DNA of 64,000 nt, taken from Brevibacterium sp. W7.2 (lineage in GTDB: Bacteria > Actinomycetota > Actinomycetes > Actinomycetales > Brevibacteriaceae). The stretch's first letter is position 1. Every line of letters begins with the position of its first letter. Location of the stretch: the NCBI RefSeq assembly GCF_018137945.1, contig NZ_CP073089.1, positions 2,604,001 through 2,668,000 on the forward strand. Direction: 5' to 3'. Made by a program: the position numbers and the translations under genes. Positions 34,467 through 44,400 of the stretch are shown in pieces. The notes beneath the pieces are model-generated. The model did not search any database, had not been told where the DNA came from, and worked only from the letters and a program-made list of their open reading frames with translations.

Positions 34467-35401
34467 GACGCGAGGTCGAGGGCGATGCCGTCGAGGATGT
34501 CCGTCTCGGAGACGGTGATGGTGAGCTTGCCGCCCGCGGCGCGCACGGCGTCGGCGACCCGGGCGACGACGCGGGCGAAGATCAGCCCGCCGGCGGCGAT
34601 GACGTCGACGCGTCCGGGGTGCATGTACGGCAGCGCGGCACGGGCCTCACGGTCCATCCGGAGGAGCGCGTCGACCTGGCGTTCGACGTCGGCGACGGTG
34701 AGCTTCGCCCCGTGGATGCGCTCGCGCTGGTAGCTGTCGAGGTCGAGGATGCCGGCGGTCAGGGTCGTCACGGTCCCGGCGACGCCGATGAAGGTGCGGG
34801 CCGCGGCCAGGTCGACCACCTCGGCGGCGCGATCGAGGTGCTCATCGATGTCGGTCACGGCGGCGCGGACCTGGCCGTCGTCGGGCTGATCGGTGCTCAT
34901 GTGGCGCTCGGTCAGGCGCACCGATCCGATGTCCATGCTCACCGCGGACTCGACGGCCTCGGTGCCGAGGACGAGCTCCGTCGATCCCCCGCCGAGGTCC
35001 ATGACGAGGAAGGGGCCCTCGGAGGCGCTGCGGCCCGCCGTCGCGCCGAGGAAGGAGAGGTGGGCCTCCTCATCGCCGGTGATGACGTCGGGGACGACGC
35101 CGAGGATCGCGAAGATCCCGGCGAAGAACTCGTCCCGGTTCTTCACGTCCCGGCTCGCCGAGGTGGCGACGAAGCGGATCTTCTCCGGTGCGAACTCTGC
35201 GGCGGCATCGGCGTACTCCTGTGTCACGGCGAAGGTGCGCTCGAGCGCTTCGGGGGCGAACTCCCCCGTGGCGTCGACTCCCTGGCCGAGGCGGACGATG
35301 CGGGTCTCGCGGAGGAGCTCGGTCATCGTGCCGGCCTCATCGATGTCGGCGACGAGCAGGCGCAGCGAATTGGTTCCGCAGTCGAAGGCGGCTACGCGCA
35401 T
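34463..35401 (-). CDS. ppx: Exopolyphosphatase (Ppx/GppA family)
   Basis: 312 residues, the short actinobacterial form. It belongs to the ASKHA (actin-like) fold: AAFDCGTNSLRLLVAD at the start (phosphate 1 motif), DLGGGSTELVLG in the middle and GVAGTVTTLTAG later. It removes terminal phosphate from polyphosphate, or hydrolyses pppGpp, so it acts with ppk2 in the phosphate store. AGGAGAG lies 5 bases before the ATG. It sits in the conserved order ftsB-DUF501-ppx, with the protease gene overlapping its end. Confidence 0.92.
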   Translation of the reverse strand: MRVAAFDCGTNSLRLLVADIDEAGTMTELLRETRIVRLGQGVDATGEFAPEALERTFAVTQEYADAAAEFAPEKIRFVATSASRDVKNRDEFFAGIFAILGVVPDVITGDEEAHLSFLGATAGRSASEGPFLVMDLGGGSTELVLGTEAVESAVSMDIGSVRLTERHMSTDQPDDGQVRAAVTDIDEHLDRAAEVVDLAAARTFIGVAGTVTTLTAGILDLDSYQRERIHGAKLTVADVERQVDALLRMDREARAALPYMHPGRVDVIAAGGLIFARVVARVADAVRAAGGKLTITVSETDILDGIALDLAS

Positions 35402-35410
35402 GGTTCTCTC

Positions 35411-36019
35411 CTAGTCCGTCGTCTGCGAGGCGGCGTCGGCCGATGACGCCGCGGCCGGGGATCCCTGCCCCGTCTCCGAGCCCGCACCCGGGATCGACTC
35501 CGCGGTCGCCTCGGCGGGGGTGACGGCAGGGGTGGGAACATCGGTCATCAGTCCGATCGCGCGGTCGCCGATCGGGTTGGCTCCGGGCCCGGCGGCCAGG
35601 GCGTGGCCGACGAGGGCGTGAAGGCACTTGACCCGGGTCGGCATGCCGCCGGCGGAGAAGTCCGCGATCTCCTCGACCTCGGCGATGCCGGCGGCGCGGC
35701 CGATCTCGGACCGGACGGCGAGATAGGAGTCATGGGCCCGGGCATAGGCGGCGGCGAGCTCGTCGTCGGCGCCGAGCTCCGCGGTCCATTCGGCCATGAT
35801 CCCCGCCGCTTCGAGGCGGGAGGACTCGGCGACGTAGGCCGGGTGGGTGAGGTAGAAGGTCGTCGGGAAGGGGGTGCCGTCCTCGAGGCGCGGGGCGGTC
35901 GCGACGACGAGGGGCTCACCGGTGGTGCTGCGGGCGGCGATGCCGACGACCCCGCGGGGAATGCGTCCGAGCTGCTCCTTCAGCGTTGCGAAGTCCGCCT
36001 CGGTGCACTCTGTGATCAT
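35411..36019 (-). CDS. DUF501 protein
   Basis: 202 residues. The DUF501 core (residues 1-150) includes LGRIPRGVVGIAARS, PFPTTFYLTHP and GGMPTRVKCLHALVGHALAAGPGANPIGD, which contains the conserved Cys-His pair. The last ~50 residues are Ala/Glu/Pro-rich and variable. The family is found mainly in actinobacteria between ftsB and ppx; its function is unknown. The start codon shares one base with the stop of ftsB (TGATG), so translation is coupled. Confidence 0.88.
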   Translation of the reverse strand: MITECTEADFATLKEQLGRIPRGVVGIAARSTTGEPLVVATAPRLEDGTPFPTTFYLTHPAYVAESSRLEAAGIMAEWTAELGADDELAAAYARAHDSYLAVRSEIGRAAGIAEVEEIADFSAGGMPTRVKCLHALVGHALAAGPGANPIGDRAIGLMTDVPTPAVTPAEATAESIPGAGSETGQGSPAAASSADAASQTTD

Positions 36020-36519
36020 CAGTCCGTTCCCGTCGTGTTGCTCGAATTGCCGACCTCCTCGATCGACTCCAGCAACTCAAGGTACCAGGCTTGGCTGCGC
36101 TGTGGGCGCGTTGTGTCCGAATCGTCATCGTCTTCCGAGTCCTGGTTGGTGACGATGACAGCGTTCTTGCCCTCTTCGACGTAGTACTGGTCCTCCCTGG
36201 CCTTGCGGGCGATGTAGGTCGGATCCTTGAGATTCTCGTTCTTCTCCCGCAGCGCCTCGACCTCGGAGCGGGTGGAGTCGATCTCGTTGTTCAGCGCAGC
36301 GATCTGCTGCGCCTGCTTGAGCGCGGAGTTGATCGAGGGGAGGAACGTCACGAGCACGATGGCGATGACGGCAAGGAAGACTCCGGCCTGCCAGGACATC
36401 CGGCGGCCGCGCGCATCACGGCTCGCGGTCGCCTCGACGACGGGTTTCGGGCGTCGCCGAGGAGCGGCCTTGCCGGGAGCCGTCTTCGGGGCAGTTCTTC
36501 TCGGTTTGCTCGGAACCAT
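36019..36519 (-). CDS. ftsB: Septum formation initiator protein (FtsB/DivIC)
   Basis: 166 residues. A basic Lys/Pro/Arg-rich cytosolic tail (1-45) is followed by one membrane helix (about 48-66) and a coiled coil (LNNEIDSTRSEVEALREKNENL), then YVEEGKNAVIV near residue 115. This is the FtsB/DivIC topology; the protein joins FtsQ and FtsL in the divisome. I start at ATG 36519 because AGGAAGAG lies just upstream; the longer frame adds 22 residues unlike the family. In relatives it follows eno directly; here about 2.1 kb separates them. Confidence 0.88.
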   Translation of the reverse strand: MVPSKPRRTAPKTAPGKAAPRRRPKPVVEATASRDARGRRMSWQAGVFLAVIAIVLVTFLPSINSALKQAQQIAALNNEIDSTRSEVEALREKNENLKDPTYIARKAREDQYYVEEGKNAVIVTNQDSEDDDDSDTTRPQRSQAWYLELLESIEEVGNSSNTTGTD

Positions 36520-36744
36520 GACTCTTCCTCTGCGGCCGGGGATTGGGAAGGCAGCCGCAACACAGATAAGTCTGCCTGGTCGCATCGGGGCGAGCCGGGA
36601 TTTCCACGCCGTGGCGTGTTCGGTGTCGGGGATTCCGCAGGCGTCGCGATGGCGTGGGAGCCTCTGCGGGAATCCTCGAGCGCGGGCAGGCCTCCGAGGT
36701 GGGTGCGAGCGGGACGGTGGCGACGATTAGCAACCGGGCTCAAG

Positions 36745-36961
36745 CCGCGATTCACACACCGCGCAGATTCACCGACGACCCGCAAGCGCACGCACAACCC
36801 GTGAGCCCACGTACGACCCGCAAGCTGCCTGCGCGACAACCCGCAGGCCCACGCACAACCCGCAGCTGCACGAACACCGCGGAACTCTCTGCGCACAACC
36901 CTGAGCCGCAGATCCACCGCGTGCACGGGTTGTCTGTGCCGCTCCACGGGCGGGATGCGAG
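36745..36961 (+). repeat. Expanded copy of the intergenic repeat family
   Basis: Begins CACACACCGCGCAG and ends GCTCCACGGGCGGGATGCGAG, the same ends as the 142-bp repeats at 13671 and 14888. Between them an ACAACCCGCA-like unit is repeated about five times. Same orientation as the other copies. It lies upstream of the AbiEi/DUF559 gene. Confidence 0.65.
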
Positions 36962-37066
36962 AAACCGCCCGCCGACCGCGCCCCGCTCCGGACCAGCAGC
37001 AGCGCTCCCCCGTCCCGCCCGCGCATCCTCACCCCGCCCCTGCCACTGCGCGCCCGCCCGCCCTCG

Positions 37067-37108
37067 TTATCCACAGCCGCCCACACGCCATCCCCAGAGT
37101 TATCCACA
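37067..37108 (+). promoter_or_regulatory. Two perfect DnaA boxes
   Basis: TTATCCACA occurs at 37067-37075 and 37100-37108, same strand, 33 bases apart (about three helical turns). They lie 37-78 bases upstream of the AbiEi/DUF559 start, so DnaA may regulate that promoter or titrate there. No other oriC features are present. Confidence 0.6.
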
Positions 37109-37144
37109 GGACGGGAAGTTTCTATTGCGCTTTACTGACGTTTG

Positions 37145-38263
37145 ATGCACTTTGTATCCATGTACCGAATACTGACGACCCAGGAACTCAACCGGCTCGG
37201 CTTCACCCACGAGGACATCCGATTCGCTCGCACATGCTGTCTGCTCCGACTCTCGCGCGGGGTCTATGTGGCCAGGCGCGTCTGCACGGTCGAGCGTCAT
37301 CGCCCGCTCTGGGCGGGCATCGCGGAGAGAACGCATGACGAGCTCGTCGAGCATGGCGACAATCGCGACGCGATCAACGAACTCAGCGCCAAGGTCATGG
37401 CCAGGCGCGAACTCCAGTTCCAGCGACGGAACGCGAGGACCGCCTCGGCGACTGATACCGGGGATTCGGGCGCGGTGGGATCCGGGGATTCCGGTGCGGA
37501 CGAGACGACCGACCACCCGAACCGCGAGGCGCAGTCAGGGGTCGACGTCGAGGTCGTCTCCCACATCTCGGCCGCCCTCGTCCACGGTCTGCCGGTCGCC
37601 TACCCGGTCACGCACCAGGTCGAAGTCGTGCGTCCCGGCGTCAACCGCCGGTACCCGAGCCTCCACGTCCGCGGCACGACGATTCCCGCTGCGCACTGGC
37701 AGCGCGTGGGCGGGATGCGGGTGACGACGCTCGAGCGCACCCTCGTCGACGTCGCCCGCACGTACAGTCTCGAGATCTCGGTGGCGATGATCGACGACGC
37801 CCTCCGGCGCTCACTGACGACGCTGGAGAGGATCCGCGCCGTCGTCGCGCAGGCGGTCGAGAAGCGGAACACGAAGCGGGTCGAGCGCGCCCTCGACCTC
37901 GCCGACGGACGTCGCGAATCGCCCGGAGAATCGATCGCCGCCGTCCGCTTCTACCAGCACGGCATCGTCGGGATGGTGCCCCAAGTGACGTTCCCGACCG
38001 AGCGGCAGAGGCCCGACATCCGCGTCGACTTCTGCCACAAGGGCGCGCGGCTCATCGTCGAGGTCGACGGAATCGGCAAGCTCTACCTCGGATCCGGCGT
38101 ACCCCGCGAGGAGCTCGAGAAGGAGCGCCGCCGTGAGCAGTGGCTGCGCGAGCGCGGGTGGCGGGTCATTCGCATCAGCTGGAAGGAACTCTTCGAAGAG
38201 GCGAAGTTCAACGAGATCAAGCACGTCGTCATGGCGTCCGCGTCCGCCGCCTCGGCGGGGTGA
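37145..38263 (+). CDS. AbiEi-type winged helix plus DUF559 endonuclease-like protein
   Basis: 372 residues from the ATG at 37145; TTG 37142 and ATG 37160 are alternatives. The N-terminus (LTTQELNRLGFTHEDIRF to SRGVYV) is the AbiEi winged-helix domain of type IV toxin-antitoxin antitoxins. A ~40-residue disordered insert, Ser/Gly/Asp-rich, follows near residue 100. The C-terminus is a DUF559/Vsr-like PD-(D/E)xK domain: PDIRVDF, LIVEVDG and REELEKERRREQWLRERGWRVIRISW. AbiEi antitoxins usually stand beside an AbiEii nucleotidyltransferase, which is absent here. The gene interrupts the eno-ftsB order, runs against all neighbours and is framed by repeats, so it was probably acquired. Confidence 0.78.
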   Translation: MHFVSMYRILTTQELNRLGFTHEDIRFARTCCLLRLSRGVYVARRVCTVERHRPLWAGIAERTHDELVEHGDNRDAINELSAKVMARRELQFQRRNARTASATDTGDSGAVGSGDSGADETTDHPNREAQSGVDVEVVSHISAALVHGLPVAYPVTHQVEVVRPGVNRRYPSLHVRGTTIPAAHWQRVGGMRVTTLERTLVDVARTYSLEISVAMIDDALRRSLTTLERIRAVVAQAVEKRNTKRVERALDLADGRRESPGESIAAVRFYQHGIVGMVPQVTFPTERQRPDIRVDFCHKGARLIVEVDGIGKLYLGSGVPREELEKERRREQWLRERGWRVIRISWKELFEEAKFNEIKHVVMASASAASAG

Positions 38264-38333
38264 GGTGCCGCCGGGGAGGGCGTGGGTGCCGCCGGCGCGG
38301 GGTGAGGTGTCACCTCGGCGGCGTATCGGGCAG

Positions 38334-38376
38334 CCGCTGAGCGTGAGGGCACTCCCCCTGCCCTCATGCTCAGCGG
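38334..38376 (+). terminator. Terminator after the AbiEi/DUF559 gene
   Basis: Arms CCGCTGAGCGTGAGGGC (38334-38350) and GCCCTCATGCTCAGCGG (38360-38376), one wobble pair, 9-base loop, 71 bases past the stop. Confidence 0.7.
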
Positions 38377-38408
38377 CATGAACAACCCCAGGACGGGGAG
38401 GGTGTCGC

Positions 38409-38430
38409 GCTCCGCGGGTGGGATGGCGAG
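38409..38430 (+). repeat. Degraded copy of the repeat family's end
   Basis: GCTCCGCGGGTGGGATGGCGAG differs from GCTCCACGGGCGGGATGCGAG at 36941-36961 by two substitutions and one inserted base; the preceding ~20 bases are also weakly alike. Same orientation. The remaining bases to 38592 hold no gene I can see. Confidence 0.45.
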
Positions 38431-38592
38431 CCACGGGGTGTGCATGGACGGGCACGGTGGACGAACCGCCCAGGGTTGTGCGTAGAACTCCGGGTGGTGC
38501 ACAGAGTTCCGGGAGGTGGACCGAGCCCAGGGCAGTGGGCCGAGCGCAGGGTTATGCGTGATGTCCCTGGCGGGAGGAGAATCCTTCAAGCG

Positions 38593-38642
38593 CCGAGGCG
38601 GGGGCCGGGTGACCGCGAACGATCACTCGGCCCCCGCCTCGG
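38593..38642 (-). terminator. eno: Terminator of eno
   Basis: Twenty-base arms (38593-38612 and 38623-38642), starting CCGAGGCGGGGGCC, one wobble pair, 10-base loop. The stop of eno is at 38685. Confidence 0.8.
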
Positions 38643-38684
38643 TGTGGGTGCGACCCGCCGACAGGAATCTGCCGGCCCAGCCCC

Positions 38685-39968
<1,284 letters not shown>

Positions 39969-40070
39969 TTACTCCTTAGCAGTCGGTGTCACATGGGAAA
40001 CATGTGCCTGCCCGCAAGCTTAGTGCACAACCGGGCACCGCCCGGCCCCGATCGATGCGTGAAACCGGGC

Positions 40071-40913
40071 CTACGCCGCCTGCCCGTCGCTGACCTGCAG
40101 GAGCCGTTCACGCAGCCGCGCCGGAGTCTGCGGATCCATGCCGTTCTCGAGCAGGTACTTCTCCACCGCATCGTTGCCGTACGTCCGATCGAGGGAGGTC
40201 AGTATCCCCGCCAGCAGGTCGCGCGGGGCCGAGGTCGCCGCCTCGGCGAGGTTGCCGGAGATGCCGGCATCGGAATAGTTGCGCCTGATGCTCTCGAGGA
40301 AGGATCCGCCGAGGTGGTCCTCCGTGGCCGTGTAGTCGTCGAGGATGTCGTCCCGGTCGACCCCGAGGAGGGCGAGGACGAAGGCCGCGACGAGACCGGT
40401 GCGGTCCTTGCCGGCCGAGCAGTGGAAGACGACGCCGGTCTCGCAGCGATCGGCGACGGTGTCGACGGCGAGGGCGAGCCGGGGACCGAAGTGGGCGATG
40501 AGGTAGTCGTAGATGCGGCGCAGGGACCGGTCGCTGAGGTCGATCCCCGTGGTCTCGGCGAATTCGATCATCTCCTCCTGCGACAGCGGGGCGGCCGGGA
40601 AGAACTTGTCCTCGAAGACCGGCAGGGCGATGTAGTCGACGTCGAGGCCCTCGAGCGCATCGGGGTGCTTGGCCCGCTCGCCGATGTCGCGCAGGTCGAG
40701 CACCGTCGTGATCCCGAGGCGGGCGAGCTCCTCCCGGGACCGGTCGGTGAGCTGGGCGAGGCCGTCGGCGCGGAACACCCGACCGGTCGCCACCGACGAT
40801 GCGCCGGCCGCCCCGGCGATGGCCCCGGCTGTCGCTGCTCCCCCGGTCACCGGTGCCCCGCCGAGGTCGCGGAAGTTGAAGGTGCCCTCGATGTCGATCC
40901 TGTCCAAGCTCAC
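40071..40913 (-). CDS. Tyrosine-protein phosphatase (Y_phosphatase3)
   Basis: 280 residues. The substrate-free N-terminus reads FNFRDLGGAPV and the active site VFHCSAGKDRTG gives Cys165 and Arg171 (CxxxxxR). This is the PtpB/IphP type of dual-specificity phosphatase, which may act on proteins or phosphoinositides. A ~25-residue Ala/Gly insert lies at positions 20-45. The GTG start overlaps the mazG stop by GTGA. The gene lies between mazG and eno, which are usually adjacent in relatives. Confidence 0.88.
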   Translation of the reverse strand: MSLDRIDIEGTFNFRDLGGAPVTGGAATAGAIAGAAGASSVATGRVFRADGLAQLTDRSREELARLGITTVLDLRDIGERAKHPDALEGLDVDYIALPVFEDKFFPAAPLSQEEMIEFAETTGIDLSDRSLRRIYDYLIAHFGPRLALAVDTVADRCETGVVFHCSAGKDRTGLVAAFVLALLGVDRDDILDDYTATEDHLGGSFLESIRRNYSDAGISGNLAEAATSAPRDLLAGILTSLDRTYGNDAVEKYLLENGMDPQTPARLRERLLQVSDGQAA

Positions 40914-41437
40914 TCTGCGTCCCTCTCTGCTGGTGGTGCCGCGTCTGCGGCTGCCGCCGTCTGTGCGCGCTCTGCGGCTTTCTGTGCGCGCTCTGCGGCT
41001 TTCTGTGCGCGCTCTGCGGCTTTGATCCGACGGTACTCCCTCTCGACGTCGGCCAGTGCCGGCACGGGTCCGCTGCGCCCCTGACCGTCGAAGGTCAGCG
41101 GGTGCCGGCGGATGAGTTTGGCCTCGAGCCGCTCGATGACGTCTGTGAGCGTCGTCCCGTAGTCGCTTCCGCCGCTCTCGTCGAGGAGCGCGGCATGGAA
41201 GAGGATCTGGTAGAGGACGTCACCGAGTTCGTCGACGACGTGGTCGCGGTTGCCCGGCGACGGGTCGGCGGTGAGATCCTCGAGGGCCTCGATGAGCTCC
41301 TCGGTCTCCTCCCGGGCGTACCGCATGAGGCTCCGATGGTCCTGCTCGGACGACCACGGGCACCGTGCGCGCAGCACCGCCATCGCCTCGACGGCACCGT
41401 CCAAGCGCTCGGCCATGACCCCCGCGTTCTCGTCCAC
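40910..41437 (-). CDS. mazG: MazG family nucleoside-triphosphate pyrophosphohydrolase
   Basis: 175 residues, a single MazG domain. The metal-binding helix set is visible: CPWSSEQDHRSLMRYAREETEELIEAL (EExxE) and DELGDVLYQILFHAAL (DELGD..D). It hydrolyses non-canonical NTPs, and in mycobacteria the homologue limits oxidised nucleotides. The C-terminal 30 residues include the hexapeptide-like repeat AAERAQK three times, from a 21-bp tandem repeat at 40961-41023. GTG start at 41437 overlaps no gene but follows the mfd stop by 7 bases, with GAGGCGG as ribosome-binding site. Confidence 0.9.
   Translation of the reverse strand: MDENAGVMAERLDGAVEAMAVLRARCPWSSEQDHRSLMRYAREETEELIEALEDLTADPSPGNRDHVVDELGDVLYQILFHAALLDESGGSDYGTTLTDVIERLEAKLIRRHPLTFDGQGRSGPVPALADVEREYRRIKAAERAQKAAERAQKAAERAQTAAAADAAPPAERDAE
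40961..41023 (-). repeat. Perfect 21-bp tandem repeat inside mazG
   Basis: Three identical units CTGTGCGCGCTCTGCGGCTTT at 40961, 40982 and 41003 encode the Ala/Glu/Arg/Gln-rich tail. In-frame length makes unit gain or loss harmless to the reading frame. Confidence 0.9.
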
Positions 41438-41444
41438 GGCCGCC

Positions 41445-44400
41445 TCACACCCCCGCGTCGACGACGTCGGAGGGGACGACCTCGGCGGGTGCGGCGGGCA
41501 CGATCGCGTCGAGGAACTGGTGGGCCCAGCGGAGGATGTCCGAGTCCGTCATCTCCTTGGCCCCGAACCCGTCACCGGCCATCGGCTTGGGCACGAGGAC
41601 CGAGCGGATGGCGGGTTTGAGCAGGGACTTCGGGTAGAGGCGCTTGAGCCGCACGAGCTGGGAGTCCTCGAGTTCGACGGGTCCGAAGCGGACGAAATTG
41701 CCCTGGACGACGATGTCGCTGACACCGGAGGCCCGGGCGCGGATGCGCAGTCGGGCGACATCGGCGAGAACCCCGACGGCCTCAGGATAGGGACCGTAGC
41801 GGTCGACGAGTTCGTCGAGGACCTCCTGGAGTTCGTCCTCGTTCGCCGCCGCGAGCTTCCGGTACGCCTCGAGGCGCAGCCGTTCGTGGTCGACGTAGTC
41901 GGCGGGCAGGTGCGCGTCGACGGGCAGTTCGATGCGCATGTCCGCTTCCGGTTCGGTGTCCTCGCCGCGGAAGTTCGCGACGGCCTCCCCGACGAGGCGG
42001 ACGTAGAGGTCGAAGCCGACCCCTTCGATATGGCCCGACTGCTGACCGCCGAGGAGGTTGCCGGCTCCGCGGATCTCCAGGTCCTTCATCGCCACCTGCA
42101 TGCCCGCACCGAGCTCGGTGTGCGCGGCCAGTGTCGTGAGACGGTCGAGTGCGGTCTCGGTGAGCTGGGTGTCGGGCGGGTAGAGGAAGTACGCGTACGC
42201 GCGTTCGCGACCGCGGCCGACCCGTCCGCGCAGCTGGTGGAGCTGGGAGAGGCCGAACCGGTCGGCGTGGTCGATGATGAGCGTGTTCGCGTTCGCGATG
42301 TCGATGCCGGTCTCGACGATCGTCGTGCACACGAGGACGTCGTACTTCTTCTCCCAGAAGTCGACGATGACCTGTTCGAGCCGGTTCTCGTTCATCTTGC
42401 CGTGGGCGATCGCGATGCGCGCCTCGGGGACGAGTTCGGCGAGATGCGCGGCGACGGCCTCGATGTCCTTGACCCGGTTGTGGATGAAGAAGACCTGGCC
42501 CTCGCGCATGAGCTCTCGCCGGATCGCGGCCTTGACCTGCTGGTCCTCGTACTTCCCGACGTAGGTGAGGACGGGGTGGCGCTCCTCCGGCGGGGTCGCG
42601 AGCGTCGACATCTCCCGGATGCCGGTGACCGCCATCTCCAGGGTGCGCGGGATCGGGGTCGCCGACATCGCGAGGACGTCGACGTTGGTCCGCATCGCCT
42701 TGAGCGTCTCCTTGTGCTCGACGCCGAAGCGCTGCTCCTCGTCGATGATGACGAGTCCGAGGTTCTTGAACCGCACCTCGCCGCTGAGCAGGCGGTGGGT
42801 GCCGATGACGAGGTCGAGCTTGCCGTCGGCGAGGTCGGCGACGACCTTCTCCGATTCCGCCTTCGTCTGGAACCGCGAGAGCGCCCCGACGGTGACGGGG
42901 AATCCCGCATAGCGTTCGGCGAAGGTCTCGAAATGCTGTTGGACGAGCAGGGTCGTCGGGACGAGGACGGCGACCTGCTTGCCGTCCTGAATCGCTTTGA
43001 AGGCCGCACGCACGGCGATCTCCGTCTTGCCGTAGCCGACGTCGCCGCAGATCAGACGGTCCATCGGCATGGACTTCTCCATGTCGGCCTTGACCTCGTC
43101 GATCGTCGTGAGCTGATCGCCGGTCTCGACGTAGTGGAAGGCGTCCTCGAGTTCGCGCTGCCACGGGGTGTCGGGTCCGTACGCGTGGCCGACGGTGGCC
43201 TGGCGTGCGGAGTAGAGGCGCACGAGCTCCCCGGCGATCTCCTTGACGGCCTTGCGGGCCTTCGCCTTCGTCGTCTGCCAGTCGGCGCCGCCCATCTTGT
43301 TGAGGCTCGGGTTCTCCCCGCCGACGTAGCGGCTGACCTGGTCGAGGGCGTCGCTGGGGACGAAGAGGCGGTCACCGGGCTGCCCGCGTTTGGCGGGCGC
43401 GTATTCGATGATGAGGTATTCGCGGGTGTGCTTCGCCGCGCCCTTGCCCGTCGTCCGCTGGGTCATCTCGACGAACCGGCCGACCCCGTGCTGTTCGTGG
43501 ACGACGAAGTCGCCGGGGGCGAGGTTGAGCGGGTCGACCTGGTTGCGCTTGCGACGGGTCGGCAGTCGGCGCATGTCCCGCGTCGAGGTGGCGGCGGCGC
43601 GACCGAGGACGTCGGCTTCGGTGAGCACGGCGAGTTTGAGGTCGTCGAAGACGAAGCCGCCGAACGGCGCGGCCGTCGTCACCGTCACCAGCGCCGGGGG
43701 CACATCGGTGGGGTCGTCGACGAAGGTCGCGGGGATGCCGGCCTCGGAGAACACCTCGACCATGCGCTTGCCCGGTCCCTGGCCCTCGGTGAGGACGAGG
43801 ATCCGCCACTGGTCGTGGATGAGGCCCCTGACATCGGCGAGGATCGCCTCGACGTCCCCGGCGTAGCCCTTCGGGGGTCGGGCCGGGAGGGAGAAGATGT
43901 TGTCACCGGGAGCGGCGATCTCGGCGTCGGCGGCGAAGCCCCCGATCTCCCACCACGCGAGCCCGATGAGTTCGGCGCCCTCGCGCATCTCGTCGACTGT
44001 GCGGAACGTCGCCGCGGAGAGGTCGATGGGCGTCTCACCGCCGCCGGCGGCCCCCGACCACGCGGCTTCGAGGAACTCGTTCGTCGTCACGACGAGGTCG
44101 GCCGCGCGCGCCCGCACGCGCTCGGGTTCGGCGATGATGATCTTCGTGCCCGCCGGCAGGAGCGCGATGAGCGGCTCCATGCCGTCGGCGAGGACCGCAG
44201 TGAGCGACTCCATGCCCTCGACGGCGATGCCGGCGGCGATCTTCTCGAGCATGTCGGCAGCCGCCGGCAGGGTCGGGGCGAGCTCGGCGGCGCGTGCCCG
44301 CACGGAGTCGGTGAGGAGGAGTTCGCGGACCGGGGGTGCCGAGAGGCGCAGGGGCTCGGCGTCGGCCTCGGCGGCGATCGACCGCTGATCGGTGACGGCG

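Noticed and set aside
37067..37108. Chromosome origin
   Set aside because: Only two DnaA boxes, no AT-rich unwinding region and no dnaA, dnaN or rpmH nearby.
37145..38263. Complete AbiE toxin-antitoxin pair
   Set aside because: No AbiEii nucleotidyltransferase lies next to the AbiEi-type domain; only the fused DUF559 endonuclease-like domain is found.
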